64,000 bases of DNA from Glaciihabitans arcticus (GTDB lineage: Bacteria > Actinomycetota > Actinomycetes > Actinomycetales > Microbacteriaceae), in assembly GCF_004310685.1 (NCBI RefSeq), contig NZ_SISG01000001.1:2232001-2296000 (forward strand). The letters are read 5' to 3'. Shown here in pieces: positions 1 to 14,600 of this stretch (within the stretch, counting starts at the first letter, position 1; every line of letters starts with the position of its first letter). The notes under the pieces were generated by a model. The model was not told where the DNA came from. It made no database searches and worked only from the letters and a program-made list of their open reading frames with translations. A program made the position numbers and the translations under genes.

Positions 1-392
1 CCATGACCTCGAGCAGGGCGGACTGCGTCTTGGCGCTCGCACGGTTGATCTCGTCGGCGAGCACGACGTTGGCGAAGATCGGTCCGTTGTGGAATTCGAA
101 CTCGCCCTTCTTCTGGTCGTAGACGGTGATGCCCGTGACATCGCCCGGCAGCAGGTCGGGAGTGAACTGGATGCGTGAGCTCGTGCCATCCACCGTCTGC
201 GACACGGCGCGAGCGAGCGAGGTCTTGCCGGTGCCTGGGAAGTCCTCGAGCAGGATGTGGCCCTCGCTGATCATCGCGGAGAGCACCAGCTCGATCACGT
301 GGTTCTTGCCGAGCACGGCCTGCTCGACGTTGTCGACCATCTTCGTGAAGGTCTCGGCGAACCACACGGACTGTTCTGGGGTGATCGGCATG
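1..392 (-). CDS. MoxR-family AAA ATPase (partial, C-terminus outside window)
   Basis: Only the first 130 residues are present because the gene runs off the left edge. The Walker A motif (FPGTGKTS) sits near residue 48 and the Walker B motif (VVLADEINRAS) near residue 112, with the spacing and wording typical of MoxR ATPases. MoxR proteins act as chaperone-like ATPases, usually beside DUF58 and transglutaminase genes. The ATG at 390-392 follows the giant Ig-like gene by 32 nt on the same strand, so it is probably co-transcribed with it and with the kinase upstream. The family call is firm; the substrate is unknown. Confidence 0.9.
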
Positions 393-424
393 GAGGTTCG
401 TGTTCCTTTGGTGTGGGGTAGAGG

Positions 425-3400
425 TTAGAAGCTGCAGTCGGTTTCGGAGTTCGCCGTCCACTGGTACGGCTGCAGGCCGGAGTTGGCACCGCCCCAGTTG
501 ATGGTTCCCGCGACGTTCCGCACCGTGGCCGCCGTGAGCGGGATATCGCGCGGGTTCGCACCCTCGTCGGGCGTGATGAAGTCGCCGTTCGCGCGCTCGT
601 AGCGCGCCTGGTCGATCGTTGCGGATCCGCCGGCGCCGCCGCCGACGTTCACGCTGAGGCGCGGGCGCACGCAGGTGACGCCCGAGACGTTCACGCTGAT
701 CTGCCACGAGCGGTTCGCATCGACCGGGTTGACCGTTCCGTGGCCCGAGCAGCGCTCGGAGCCGAAGACGTTGATGCAGTAGGCGGCGCCGATCGCGGGT
801 GCGCTGCCGGTGATGTCGGCGCCGCTGCCCTCGGAGTAGCCGCGGTACTTGATGTAGAAGCCGTCTTCGCCAGCGGGCGCGTCCTGGATCGAGATGCGGT
901 AGTTGCCGTCGCCGCTGCCGTCGCGCACCTTGTAGGTGAAGCCGGTCGGGGCGTCGGGCTGGTCGTACGGGAAGCCGCGGCTCACGTCGCCGACAGCGAG
1001 ACCGAAGCCGTTCGAGTAGCAGAAGAAGACGCCGTACTCGCGGTTCTTCGGCACGGTGATGGTCGAGGTCGTCGACTGGTAGCTGTTGGCAGGCGCCGTG
1101 GCGACGAGTTCGCCACCGGTCGTCGTGTTGATCGAGCAGGTGGGCTTCGTGCCGCGGTAGGCGATGAAGATGCTCTGCGGCGGCTTCGCGCTGAACTTGT
1201 CGTTCACGCCCGTGCCCGCGAGGGTGAGCGAATCCTCTGCCGAGTTGACGACGCCCGAGTCGGTGATGTTCGGCAGGCCGGCCACCTGCATGGTCTGCGT
1301 GTTCGTTCCACCCGCGTCGCCCTGTCCTCGGGGGATCTCGAACTGGCTGATCGGCGTGACCGAGACCTGCTGGCCACCGACCGGCAGCGAGACAGTGGTT
1401 TCGGTGAGCGCGCCGGTGCGGGGCAGCACGTTGTCCTTGCCGGTCACCCGGTAGGAGACGACGGTCGGGTCGGATCCGGTGATCGAGATCTTCACCGATC
1501 CGCGGTCCTGGCTCGTCACACCGTTCTGGTAAACGAGCGTGCGCTCCACGGTGCCCAGCACCGGGGTCGCGTAGGACCAGGCGAGAGTGGTGACGGGTGC
1601 GAGCGACTCGCCTGCGGAGTTGACCGCGTACGCACTGTAGGTGAGCTTCTCGCCGTTGGTGAGTCCGGTGATCTGCGTGCAGACTCCCGCGGTCGTGCAG
1701 GTGCCGACCTTCTTCGGTCCGGTCTTGATCACGAAGCCGGTGAGGTCGGGGTAGGCCGACGCCGAGGCGCCGGGGCTGACCTGAAGGCGGATGCTGCCGT
1801 CGTCGAATGCGGCCTGTTCGACCGAGTCGGGCGTCTTCGGGTAGCCGTGCAGATCGAGGATGAACGTGCCGCGACCGTCATCCGTACTCAACTTGCCCTG
1901 CGCGTCTTCGACGACGAACCGCACCTGGCACTTGGCGCCGGTGACGTCGGGCGCATAGGCGGCGCGGATGCGGGAGTTGTCGGCCACGGAGAATGTGACG
2001 CCCTCGCAGGTGGAGGAGGACTCGACCTTGACCAGCTTGAGCGGGGTGTTCTTGTAGACGTTGACCTCGCCGCCGCGACCGATCACGTTCACGACGCAGT
2101 CGGCCTTGCCCACAACGCAGGTCTCGTTGATGGTGCCGCCCTGCGGAAGGGCGGTCGGCGCGGGGCCGACCTTGACCGAGATGGTGCCAGAGGTGCCGTC
2201 GTGGCTGGTGAGGATGACCTTGACGATCTCCGTCTTGCCCGGCTTTGAGGTGTCGAATGACTCGACGGTCAGCGTGCGGTTGTCGGAGCCCAGGCTGATC
2301 TCGAACTGGTCGCCCGAGTACTCGATCGCGTAGGTGACCTCGTCGAAGCGCTCCTTGCCGCGCCACACGGTCATCTTGTGCAGGTCGAAGGTGCTGGGGC
2401 CGGCGGCCGGGCTCACGGTGAGCGAGGCGGGACGCAGCTCGGGCTGGGCGATCTCGGGTTCGACGGCGATCGGCACGAGCACATCGGAGTAGCTCTTCTG
2501 GCCCTGGAGCTTGACCGAGACGGTACAGGAATCGACCCATGGCTCACCCTTGCCCGCGTCGTAGCGCACCTTCGTGCCGGAGACGAGCGTGCAGGTGGCC
2601 TCCGCGCGAGCGCCGGTCGTGGTGATCTTCGCCTTCGGCGCGACGACGAGCGTCTCGTCGCGCGGAATCGCCATCAGTCGGTCGAGGTCGAACTCGACCG
2701 AGAGCTTCTCCTTGACGTTCTGCGGTCCGACGCCGCTCGCCAGCGCGAGGATGATGTCGTCGCGGCCCGGGATGTGCAGGTAGCCGTACGAGGCCACCTT
2801 CTCCCCGAAGAAGTTGTCGCCTTCGAGCTTGAACGGGATGACCGCCGACTTCTCGGGCAGCGCGCCACTGATCTTCCAGCCGTCGATCTCGAGGTCGCCC
2901 TGGTCTCCGTAGAAGCTCAGCTTGAGCTTCTTCAGTTCACCGGAGAGCCAGCTCACCTTGCCGGTAACGACGTCGATGCCGTCAGCGAAGCCCGCGCGCT
3001 GGTCGAGAGTTACGTAGGTATCGGCGATCTGCGGCCGGTCGGGAACGGCCTGCGGCACGACCTTGAGAACGATGAGGCCGATGCCGGTATCGCCCGTGGA
3101 GTTGACGACCGTGTAGATGAATGTCTTGGTGCCGAGCTCGGTGCCGGCGTTCAGCAGAACGCCCGACTCGTCGACACTGCCGATGAGTGCGTCGAGGGCT
3201 GCGGCTTCCTCGCTGCCCGCACGGGCATCCGGAATCACGTCGACCAGGGTGAGATCCTTGCCCGCCGGGTCGATGTCGTTCGCGGCGGGGTAGACGGAGA
3301 CCTTCTTGTCGTCGCCGACCTGCACCTCGACGTAGTCGCTGAAGGTGACGGGGCTCGGGTCGGACTGCGCATCGAGCACGCCGACGCGCACGCTCGCGGT

Positions 3401-6388
3401 CGCCGTCTTGCCCACCTCGTCCTTGACGCGGTACTGGAACTCGACGGGGCCTTTGAAGCCCGTAACGCTCGTGTAGATGATGGACTGGCCGTCGGCGGCG
3501 ATGGTCGCGGTGCCGCTCGTCGGCTGCTTCTCGATTCCGTCGAGCAGCACGGCGTCGCCGTCGGGGTCGAGACCGTAGTCGTCGAACGGGATGGAGACCG
3601 TCTCCCCCGCGAGCACACGCCCGGTCAGCGTGCGCGGCTGAGGATCGCCGTTCGCTCCGCGGGGCACGACCGTGATGCTGATCTTCGCGATGTCGGAGGC
3701 CGCGGGGGTCCCGGCCGAGTAGACGCCGTAGAAGAGCTCGTAGCGGCCCTCCTTCTCGGGGGCGATGTAACGCACGACCGAGCCGCGGGTGAAGGCGAAT
3801 CCGGACTTCGCCGAGTTCTCGAGCGCGTCGGGGTTGAGCACCATCGCGTTGCCATCGGCCGCGACGTCGTTCTCGAGCACGGGCACGTCGACATAGCTGC
3901 CGGCGCGCACCGACACCGCGTCGTCGAGCGCGATCGGCGCCTGCGAGCTCGATGTAGCGAGCTGGATGATCGTGGCCTCGCCCTGGATCGTGCCGCCGGC
4001 CGTGTTGGTTCCGTCGGTGATCGTGTAACGCACCGTGCCGAGCACGCCGGGCTGGCCGCTGGCCGTCTCACCCTTGACGCGGATCAGGCGGTGATCGACG
4101 ACGTTGACGTCGAGACCCGCGCCGTTGGCCGCACGCGGCAGGGCCTCGCTCAGCAGCAGCACCCGTCCAGCCGGGTTGGATACAGCCGAGAACACATCCA
4201 CGGTGGAGTCGAGCTTGGGCCGCACGAATACGGTGACCGGCGCGGTGGTGATGGCCTGCGTGTCGGCGGAGAGCACGGTGACGCGCACGATGGACGAGGC
4301 TTCGTTTGCCGCATCCTTGAGGGTGTAGGCGACGAGGAAGCTGCCCGCGTTCGGCGATTGGAACTGGAAGGTGGATCGGCCGTCGTTCAGGGAGACGAGA
4401 GAGCCGTCATCCGCCCCCGTATTGGCGGACGTGATCGTGATGCCGCCGTTGACGCCCGAGACGTGGTCGGTCGGGTCGATGGTGATCGGCTCGTTCGCGA
4501 TAGTCGTGACGGCGAACGGCACGGCGACAAGGCTCGGCGTCGGCGTGACCTGGATGTTGAGGGTCTTCTCGGTGATGCCGCCGCGCGCGTCGGCGACACT
4601 CACGACTACCGGGATCGCGCCGCCCTGTGCGGAGCTCGCGTTGGGGTGCTGGAAGACGATGTTGCCGTCCTGCGTTGCGGCGACGCTGCCGAGGTCGGAC
4701 GGCTTCTCCTTGCGCACCGACTTCACGTAGAGGGCGTCGCCCTGCGGGTCGACCCACGCGCTCAACACATTGGCGCGCACGGAGCCGCCGGGCAGAACCT
4801 CGACGGACGGCCACTCCTGCTGGCACTCGAGAACCCCACACCACACGGGCGCGGTCTGGTCGGTTTTGACGGTCAGGGTCACGGTGGTCGGCGCGGACGT
4901 CAGCCCGCCCTCGCGGGTGCCGTCGGTCACGGCGTAGGAGAACGTCGCCGATCCCTTCGCACCATCGGCGACCTGAACCGTGACCTGTTGGTCGTTGTTG
5001 GTGATGCTGAGCTTGCCGAACGACGCGGGCAGGGCGCTCAGCGTGCCGGGCGCGACGGTCAGCACGTCTTCGTTCGGGTCGTGGTCGTTGAGCAGCACGG
5101 GCAACTGCACGAGGGCGCCGGAGCGAACACCGAACGAGTCCTTGACGGCGACCGGGGGCTTGGCCTCGGTCACCTCCGTCGCGGTCTCGGTGTCCTCTTC
5201 GAGGTTCTCCTCCTGCGTCTCGGTGAGCGCCCAGTCCTGCGAGGAGGGCACGAGCTCGCCGTCGGGAACCGTCCAGACCCAGCCGCTCTGCACGTCGTTG
5301 AGGATGTACCGCGCACCGTTGCCACGGAACTGCGGCTGCGGGTCGGTTGCCAGCTCGGCACCCGCATAGTCGAGGGGCGTGCTCTCGCGGGTATCGCTGC
5401 TCCACAGGGTTCCGGAGGGGCCGTCGAGCCAGGCCGCGAGCACCGTGTCGCCGTTCGCCATCGGCTGGGCGGGCACACCGAGCGCCGCGTCGCCGCCGAA
5501 CTCGTCGGTCACCGACCCATCGCCCAGATTGATCGAGATCAGGATGTTCGAGCCGGCGATATAGACCCGGTCGCCGCCCTGCGCCGACGCCTGAAGAACG
5601 CCGGCACCGGTCAGGTCGGTGTCGACCGCGCCCAGGGCGGATGTCAGCACCTGGTCGCCATCGACGTCGAGCAGCACCCAGGTGGAGCCCACGACGGTGA
5701 GGGTGGAGCCGACCTCGGTCGGGCCGTCCTCAACCTGGTCGGTCCCGACGATCTCGCCAGTTTTTGTGTCGTAGCGCAGCACCGTGCCGTCGAGGCTCGA
5801 GTAGGAGTAGAGCATGCCGTCAGTGCCGATGGCGATAGCGTCGGAGACGTACTGGCGCGGATCCTCGCCCTCGGGCACCTCGTCGTCGGCGTAGGGGTCG
5901 ACCGACACCGGGTTCGCCTCCGCGCCCTCGTCGATGTCGGCGACGTAGACGTTGCCGTCGCCGGTCAGGTAGCCGACGAGGCTTCCCGTCGTCGTGACAC
6001 TCGCGGTTCCGGGCGGGGTGTCCCGCATCGCGCTCGACTCGCCGTCGATGTCCTCGGCGGCCTTCGCGTCGACATCGGCGACCTTGGTGTTGTTCTCGGC
6101 GAGCAGCAGCACCGAGTTCGCGGTCTGCACGATGTCGCTCGGCGCCTTGACGTTGCGCACCGTGTCGAGCTCGCGCAGGTCGGTATTGATGCGCGCGTAG
6201 CGGTTGGCCTCGCCGACCTGGAGTGCCCAGATCGAGCTGTCGTTGACGGGTGTCTGCTTGACGTCGAAGCCCTCGGCGACGACCGCGACGCCCACGAGCA
6301 GGCCGACGATTGCCACGGTCGCGCCACCCTTGATGAGGGAGACGCGAGCCTTGCGGCTCAGGCCGAAGCCGCGCTTGATGCGGGCCAT
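425..6388 (-). CDS. Giant membrane-anchored propeller/Ig-like/Fn3 protein
   Basis: A protein of 1987 residues. It has a short basic cytoplasmic tail and one membrane segment near residues 20-38. Residues of about 60-380 are beta-rich and read like a propeller. Several cadherin/Ig-like repeats follow, with the signature alternation of 'A-D-x-G-x-V-LxND' (for example near residues 405 and 840), and the C-terminal third holds fibronectin-III-like domains with paired cysteines. The start ATG shares one base with the kinase stop (TGATG at 6386-6390), which fixes the start and implies translational coupling; the frame stays open far upstream, but that part is the kinase region read out of frame. 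Likely a cell-surface scaffold or sensor whose cytoplasmic partners are the kinase and MoxR ATPase. Function unproven. Confidence 0.88.
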   Translation of the reverse strand: MARIKRGFGLSRKARVSLIKGGATVAIVGLLVGVAVVAEGFDVKQTPVNDSSIWALQVGEANRYARINTDLRELDTVRNVKAPSDIVQTANSVLLLAENNTKVADVDAKAAEDIDGESSAMRDTPPGTASVTTTGSLVGYLTGDGNVYVADIDEGAEANPVSVDPYADDEVPEGEDPRQYVSDAIAIGTDGMLYSYSSLDGTVLRYDTKTGEIVGTDQVEDGPTEVGSTLTVVGSTWVLLDVDGDQVLTSALGAVDTDLTGAGVLQASAQGGDRVYIAGSNILISINLGDGSVTDEFGGDAALGVPAQPMANGDTVLAAWLDGPSGTLWSSDTRESTPLDYAGAELATDPQPQFRGNGARYILNDVQSGWVWTVPDGELVPSSQDWALTETQEENLEEDTETATEVTEAKPPVAVKDSFGVRSGALVQLPVLLNDHDPNEDVLTVAPGTLSALPASFGKLSITNNDQQVTVQVADGAKGSATFSYAVTDGTREGGLTSAPTTVTLTVKTDQTAPVWCGVLECQQEWPSVEVLPGGSVRANVLSAWVDPQGDALYVKSVRKEKPSDLGSVAATQDGNIVFQHPNASSAQGGAIPVVVSVADARGGITEKTLNIQVTPTPSLVAVPFAVTTIANEPITIDPTDHVSGVNGGITITSANTGADDGSLVSLNDGRSTFQFQSPNAGSFLVAYTLKDAANEASSIVRVTVLSADTQAITTAPVTVFVRPKLDSTVDVFSAVSNPAGRVLLLSEALPRAANGAGLDVNVVDHRLIRVKGETASGQPGVLGTVRYTITDGTNTAGGTIQGEATIIQLATSSSQAPIALDDAVSVRAGSYVDVPVLENDVAADGNAMVLNPDALENSAKSGFAFTRGSVVRYIAPEKEGRYELFYGVYSAGTPAASDIAKISITVVPRGANGDPQPRTLTGRVLAGETVSIPFDDYGLDPDGDAVLLDGIEKQPTSGTATIAADGQSIIYTSVTGFKGPVEFQYRVKDEVGKTATASVRVGVLDAQSDPSPVTFSDYVEVQVGDDKKVSVYPAANDIDPAGKDLTLVDVIPDARAGSEEAAALDALIGSVDESGVLLNAGTELGTKTFIYTVVNSTGDTGIGLIVLKVVPQAVPDRPQIADTYVTLDQRAGFADGIDVVTGKVSWLSGELKKLKLSFYGDQGDLEIDGWKISGALPEKSAVIPFKLEGDNFFGEKVASYGYLHIPGRDDIILALASGVGPQNVKEKLSVEFDLDRLMAIPRDETLVVAPKAKITTTGARAEATCTLVSGTKVRYDAGKGEPWVDSCTVSVKLQGQKSYSDVLVPIAVEPEIAQPELRPASLTVSPAAGPSTFDLHKMTVWRGKERFDEVTYAIEYSGDQFEISLGSDNRTLTVESFDTSKPGKTEIVKVILTSHDGTSGTISVKVGPAPTALPQGGTINETCVVGKADCVVNVIGRGGEVNVYKNTPLKLVKVESSSTCEGVTFSVADNSRIRAAYAPDVTGAKCQVRFVVEDAQGKLSTDDGRGTFILDLHGYPKTPDSVEQAAFDDGSIRLQVSPGASASAYPDLTGFVIKTGPKKVGTCTTAGVCTQITGLTNGEKLTYSAYAVNSAGESLAPVTTLAWSYATPVLGTVERTLVYQNGVTSQDRGSVKISITGSDPTVVSYRVTGKDNVLPRTGALTETTVSLPVGGQQVSVTPISQFEIPRGQGDAGGTNTQTMQVAGLPNITDSGVVNSAEDSLTLAGTGVNDKFSAKPPQSIFIAYRGTKPTCSINTTTGGELVATAPANSYQSTTSTITVPKNREYGVFFCYSNGFGLAVGDVSRGFPYDQPDAPTGFTYKVRDGSGDGNYRISIQDAPAGEDGFYIKYRGYSEGSGADITGSAPAIGAAYCINVFGSERCSGHGTVNPVDANRSWQISVNVSGVTCVRPRLSVNVGGGAGGSATIDQARYERANGDFITPDEGANPRDIPLTAATVRNVAGTINWGGANSGLQPYQWTANSETDCSF

Positions 6389-7527
6389 CACAGGCCGCCG
6401 ATCACAACGGCGCCGACGATCGCGATGATGGCGAGCACCACAACGGATCCGGCGACCCAGAGCAGCGGCACGAGCGGGGACTTGCGGGCGCGGGCGGGAC
6501 CCTGGGTCAGCACAGCTTCGTCGTCGGGCCGGCGACGGTTGGCATCGGTGTTGACCGCGGTCGAACGGCGGGAGTTCTGGGCGACGGTCGACACCACCGG
6601 TCCGCGGTGCACGGCGTTGTCGAAGTTGACGGGGGCGTCGGCGGCGATCCAGTCGTCGGTCGCGACCTCGAGCGGGGTCGGCATCAGGCCGAGCTCGTGC
6701 TGCACGTGCTGCAGTTCCGTGGCCAGCTCGAGCATCGACGCCTGGCGCATCGCCGGGTCGCGGCTGAGGGCACGGGCGAGAGCCTGCTGAAGGCGCGCCG
6801 GGACATCCGGTCGCGCAATCGCAACGAACTTCGCCTTTGAGATGCGCGAGCTCAGCTGCTTCTGCTCGTTCGCACCGGCGCCATCTGCCTCGAACGGAGA
6901 GCGGCCGGCGAGCAGCGTGTAGAGGGTTGCGCCGAGCGCCCAGACCTCGGTGGCGATCGAGCCGGATGACCGCAGCTCGACGACCTCGGGGGCGCTCCAC
7001 GGCACCGACATGAGGATGACCTCGTCGTTGTCGGCGTTCGCGATCGAGCCGGCGATGCCGAAGTCGGCGAGTACCGGGGTGCCGAAACTCGTGATGAGGA
7101 TGTTGGAAGGCTTGATGTCGCGGTGCAGGAGACCTGTGCGGTGGGCGGTCTCGAGCGCGCTCGCGATCTTGACGCCGATGTTGAGCACCTCGCTCACAGT
7201 GAGCTGCTCCTTGCGGTACCGGCCGCCCATCGAGGCCTTGCACAGTTCCATCACGAGGAATGGCCGGCCGTCGGAGGAGATCGAGGCGTCGAAGACCGTG
7301 AGGATCGAGGGATGCGCGCTGAGCCTGGCCATCGAATCGGCCTCGGCATTGAATGTGCGCAGCACACTCTCGTCGACGATGTTCTGCAGCAGCACCTTCA
7401 CCGCGACCGAGCGCTTCGGCATGTTCTGCTCGAAAAGGTAGACATCGGCGAAACCACCGGAGCCGAGCAGGCGCGAGTATGTGTACCCGGCGAGCACCGG
7501 CGGCTGCGCGGGCAACCTCGTTGACAC
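6388..7527 (-). CDS. Membrane-anchored serine/threonine protein kinase
   Basis: A 379-residue Hanks-type kinase. Visible elements are the glycine loop GSGGFADV (22-29), the ATP lysine K44, E62 of helix C, the catalytic loop HRDIKPSN (D137) and DFG (D155). A disordered linker leads to a C-terminal membrane helix at about 350-375 with almost nothing outside the membrane, so it lacks the PASTA-type sensor of PknB. The GTG at 7527 is chosen because AGGAG lies five bases upstream; an ATG 30 codons earlier has no such site and would add a non-conserved tail. It is the first gene of the kinase/Ig-protein/MoxR operon and may phosphorylate its neighbours or their cytoplasmic tails. Confidence 0.9.
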   Translation of the reverse strand: MSTRLPAQPPVLAGYTYSRLLGSGGFADVYLFEQNMPKRSVAVKVLLQNIVDESVLRTFNAEADSMARLSAHPSILTVFDASISSDGRPFLVMELCKASMGGRYRKEQLTVSEVLNIGVKIASALETAHRTGLLHRDIKPSNILITSFGTPVLADFGIAGSIANADNDEVILMSVPWSAPEVVELRSSGSIATEVWALGATLYTLLAGRSPFEADGAGANEQKQLSSRISKAKFVAIARPDVPARLQQALARALSRDPAMRQASMLELATELQHVQHELGLMPTPLEVATDDWIAADAPVNFDNAVHRGPVVSTVAQNSRRSTAVNTDANRRRPDDEAVLTQGPARARKSPLVPLLWVAGSVVVLAIIAIVGAVVIGGL

Positions 7528-7655
7528 GGCGACTCCTGGGTTAGGCGGTACTGATCTCGCGCAGCTCTGCGACTGGGCGTGAACAAGGAGGTGTTGCCCA
7601 TAGACCGCTGGGTCCATAGAAGGATTCGGCTACCCCCGTGTCGCGCCGTGGCTCA

Positions 7656-7661
7656 ACTATA
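7656..7661 (-). promoter_or_regulatory. Candidate -10 of the kinase operon
   Basis: TATAGT on the minus strand, about 130 bases before the kinase GTG. No convincing -35 is visible at the usual distance, so this is only a candidate. Confidence 0.35.
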
Positions 7662-7692
7662 ACTGAGGGCACCTCGGGGCAGGAACAGCTGA

Positions 7693-7719
7693 GGCCCGGA
7701 GCAGTGAATGCTCCGGGCC
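7693..7719 (-). terminator. Terminator hairpin after rpoC
   Basis: A perfect 11-bp inverted repeat (GGCCCGGAGCA and its complement) around a 5-nt loop, 20 bases beyond the rpoC stop. The U-tract is poor, as is common in high-GC actinobacteria. It separates rpoBC from the kinase operon. Confidence 0.8.
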
Positions 7720-7739
7720 CCAGTTGTGGGTACTACTTG

Positions 7740-11621
<3,882 letters not shown>

Positions 11622-11672
11622 TTTATCTTCTCTCTTCGAAAAAAACTGTAGGTTCGTCGAACTCGGGTCGGT

Positions 11673-14600
11673 CTAGATCTCGTCGATGGACGAGGACTCG
11701 AACCGAGTGGAGATGTTGATGCCCAGCTCCTCCGCAGCGCGGAAGACCTCGTCATCCGTGTCGCGCAGGTTCACTACCGAGCCGTCGGCCGAAAGCACTT
11801 CGACGTTCAGGCAGAGTGACTGCATCTCCTTGATGAGGACCTTGAAGCTCTCGGGGATACCGGGCTCCTGGATGTTCTCGCCCTTGACGATGGCCTCGTA
11901 CACCTTGACGCGGCCGAGGATGTCGTCGGACTTGATCGTGAGCAGCTCCTGCAGTGCGTAAGCGGCGCCATAGGCCTCGAGTGCCCAGACCTCCATCTCA
12001 CCGAAGCGCTGTCCACCGAACTGCGCCTTACCACCGAGCGGCTGCTGCGTGATCATCGAGTACGGACCCGTCGAGCGTGCGTGGATCTTGTCGTCGACAA
12101 GGTGGTGCAGCTTGAGGATGTACATGTAGCCCACCGAGATGGGCTGCGGGAACGGCTCACCGGAGCGACCGTCGAACAGACGGGTCTTTCCGGTGGAGTC
12201 GATCATGCGCTCGCCGTCACGCGTGAGTGTGGTCGAGTCGAGCAGACCTTCGATCTCCTGCTCCAGGGCGCCGTCGAACACCGGGGTCGCGACCTTGGTG
12301 TTCGGTGCAGCCTTGAGAGCGTGCTCCGGGATGCCGGCTGCCCACTTCGGGCTGCCCTTGACTTCCCATCCCTGCTTCGCGATCCACCCGAGGTGGGTCT
12401 CGAGAACCTGGCCGAAGTTCATTCGTCCCGGGATACCGAGCGGGTTCAGGATGATGTCGACGGGCGTGCCATCCGCGAGGAACGGCATGTCTTCGACGGG
12501 CAGGATCTTCGAGATGACACCCTTGTTGCCGTGACGACCGGCGAGCTTGTCACCCGCGGTGATCTTGCGCTTCTGGGCGATGTACACGACGACGCGCTGG
12601 TTGACACCCGAGCCGAGCTCGTCGTCGTTGTCAGCGGAGAACTCCTTGACAGCGATGATCGTGCCCTCTTCACCGTGAGGAACCTTGAGCGAGGTGTCAC
12701 GCACCTCGCGGCTCTTCTCGTTGAAGATCGCGCGCAGCAGGCGCTCTTCGGCGGAAAGCTCGGTCTCGCCCTTCGGCGTGACCTTTCCGACGAGGATGTC
12801 GCCGGGGCGAACCTCTGCACCGATGCGGATGATGCCGCGCTCGTCGAGGTCTGCGAGCAGCTCAGGCGAGACGTTGGGGAGGTCACGGGTGATCTCCTCC
12901 TTGCCCAGCTTGGTGTCGCGCGCGTCGACCTCGTACTCCTCGATGTGGATGGACGAGAGAACGTCATCCTTCACGAGGTTCTGGCTCAGGATGATCGCGT
13001 CCTCGAAGTTGTGACCCTCCCACGGCATGAATGCCACGAGCAGGTTCTTTCCGAGTGCGAGCTCGCCGTTCTCGGTCGCGGGGCCATCAGCGATGACCTC
13101 TCCGGCCTCGATACGGTCGCCGGCGTTGACGATGACGCGGTGGTTGTACGACGTGCCCTGGTTGGAGCGGTCGAACTTGCGCAGGTAGTAGTCCTGCGTT
13201 CCACCCTCGTCGAGCTGGATCGTGACGGAGTCAGCGGAGACCTCAGCGACAACACCGGCCTTCTCGGCGGTCAGCACGTCGCCGGCGTCGATGGCCGCGA
13301 AGCCCTCCATACCGGTTCCGACGAGCGGGCTCTCCGAGCGCAGCAGCGGAACTGCCTGGCGCTGCATGTTGGCACCCATGAGTGCGCGGTTCGCATCGTC
13401 GTGCTCGAGGAACGGGATAAGGGACGTTGCCACCGACACCATCTGGCGCGGCGAGACATCCATGTAGCCGATCTGCTCGGTCGGGATCAGGTCGACCTCG
13501 CCACCCTTCTTACGTGCGAGCACGCGGGGGTCGGCGAAGTGAGCGTCTGCCGTCAGCGGTGCGTTTGCCTGGGCGACAACGAAGTCGTCCTCTTCACTCG
13601 CCGTGAGGTAGTCGATCGTGGTGGTGACCTTGCCGCCCACGACGCGACGGTACGGGGTCTCGATGAACCCGAACGCGTTGATGCGTGCGAACGACGCGAG
13701 CGAACCGATCAGGCCGATGTTCGGGCCTTCCGGAGTCTCGATGGGGCACATGCGGCCGTAGTGCGACGGGTGAACGTCTCGCACCTCGACGCCTGCACGC
13801 TCACGCGACAGACCACCCGGACCAAGCGCCGACAGGCGGCGCTTGTGGGTCAGACCCGCGAGCGGGTTGTTCTGGTCCATGAACTGCGAGAGCTGCGAGG
13901 TACCGAAGAACTCCTTGATCGCGGCGACGACGGGGCGCACGTTGATCAGGGTCTGCGGGGTGATCGCTTCGATGTCCTGCGTGGTCATGCGCTCGCGAAC
14001 GACGCGCTCCATGCGGGACAGACCGGTGCGGACCTGGTTCTGGATGAGCTCGCCGACCGCGCGGATGCGACGATTGCCGAAGTGGTCGATGTCGTCCACG
14101 TCGAGGCGGATGTCGACCTTCTTGCCGTCACGGACACCCTTGACAGTCGCGAGAGCGTTGTCGTGAACGGTGACGTTCGGGGCGGACGTGTCGTGCAGCG
14201 AGACCAGGTACTTGATGGTCGCGATGATGTCCTCGATGCTGAGCACCGAGTCGGTCAGGGCTGCATCGATACCGAGCTTGCGGTTGATCTTGTAACGACC
14301 AACCTTCGCGAGGTCGTAGCGCTTCGAGTTGAAGTAGAAGTTGTCGAGGAGGGCGCGGGCGGCCTCGGCGGCAACCTGCTCTCCGGGACGGAGCTTGCGG
14401 TAGATGTCCTTGAGGGCTTCTTCCTTGGTGAGGATGTTGTCCTTCTCGAGGGTCAGCTCGATCGACGGGAAGCCCTTGAACTCCTCGAGGATCTGCTCGC
14501 TCGTGAGGCCGAGGGCCTTGAGGAAGACGGTCACGCTCTGCTTGCGCTTGCGGTCGATGCGCACGCCGACCTGGTCGCGCTTGTCGATCTCGAACTCGAG

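Noticed and set aside
2378-6790. A 1470-codon open frame on the plus strand opposite the giant Ig-like gene, and similar long antisense frames over rpoB and rpoC
   Set aside because: They arise from high-GC codon use opposite real genes. Their products are Arg/Asp/Gly/Val-rich without any domain, while the opposite frames encode recognisable proteins.
6389-7243. An N-terminal extension of 285 residues to the giant Ig-like protein
   Set aside because: This is the kinase gene read in another frame; the true start at 6388 is fixed by the TGATG overlap and the following membrane helix.
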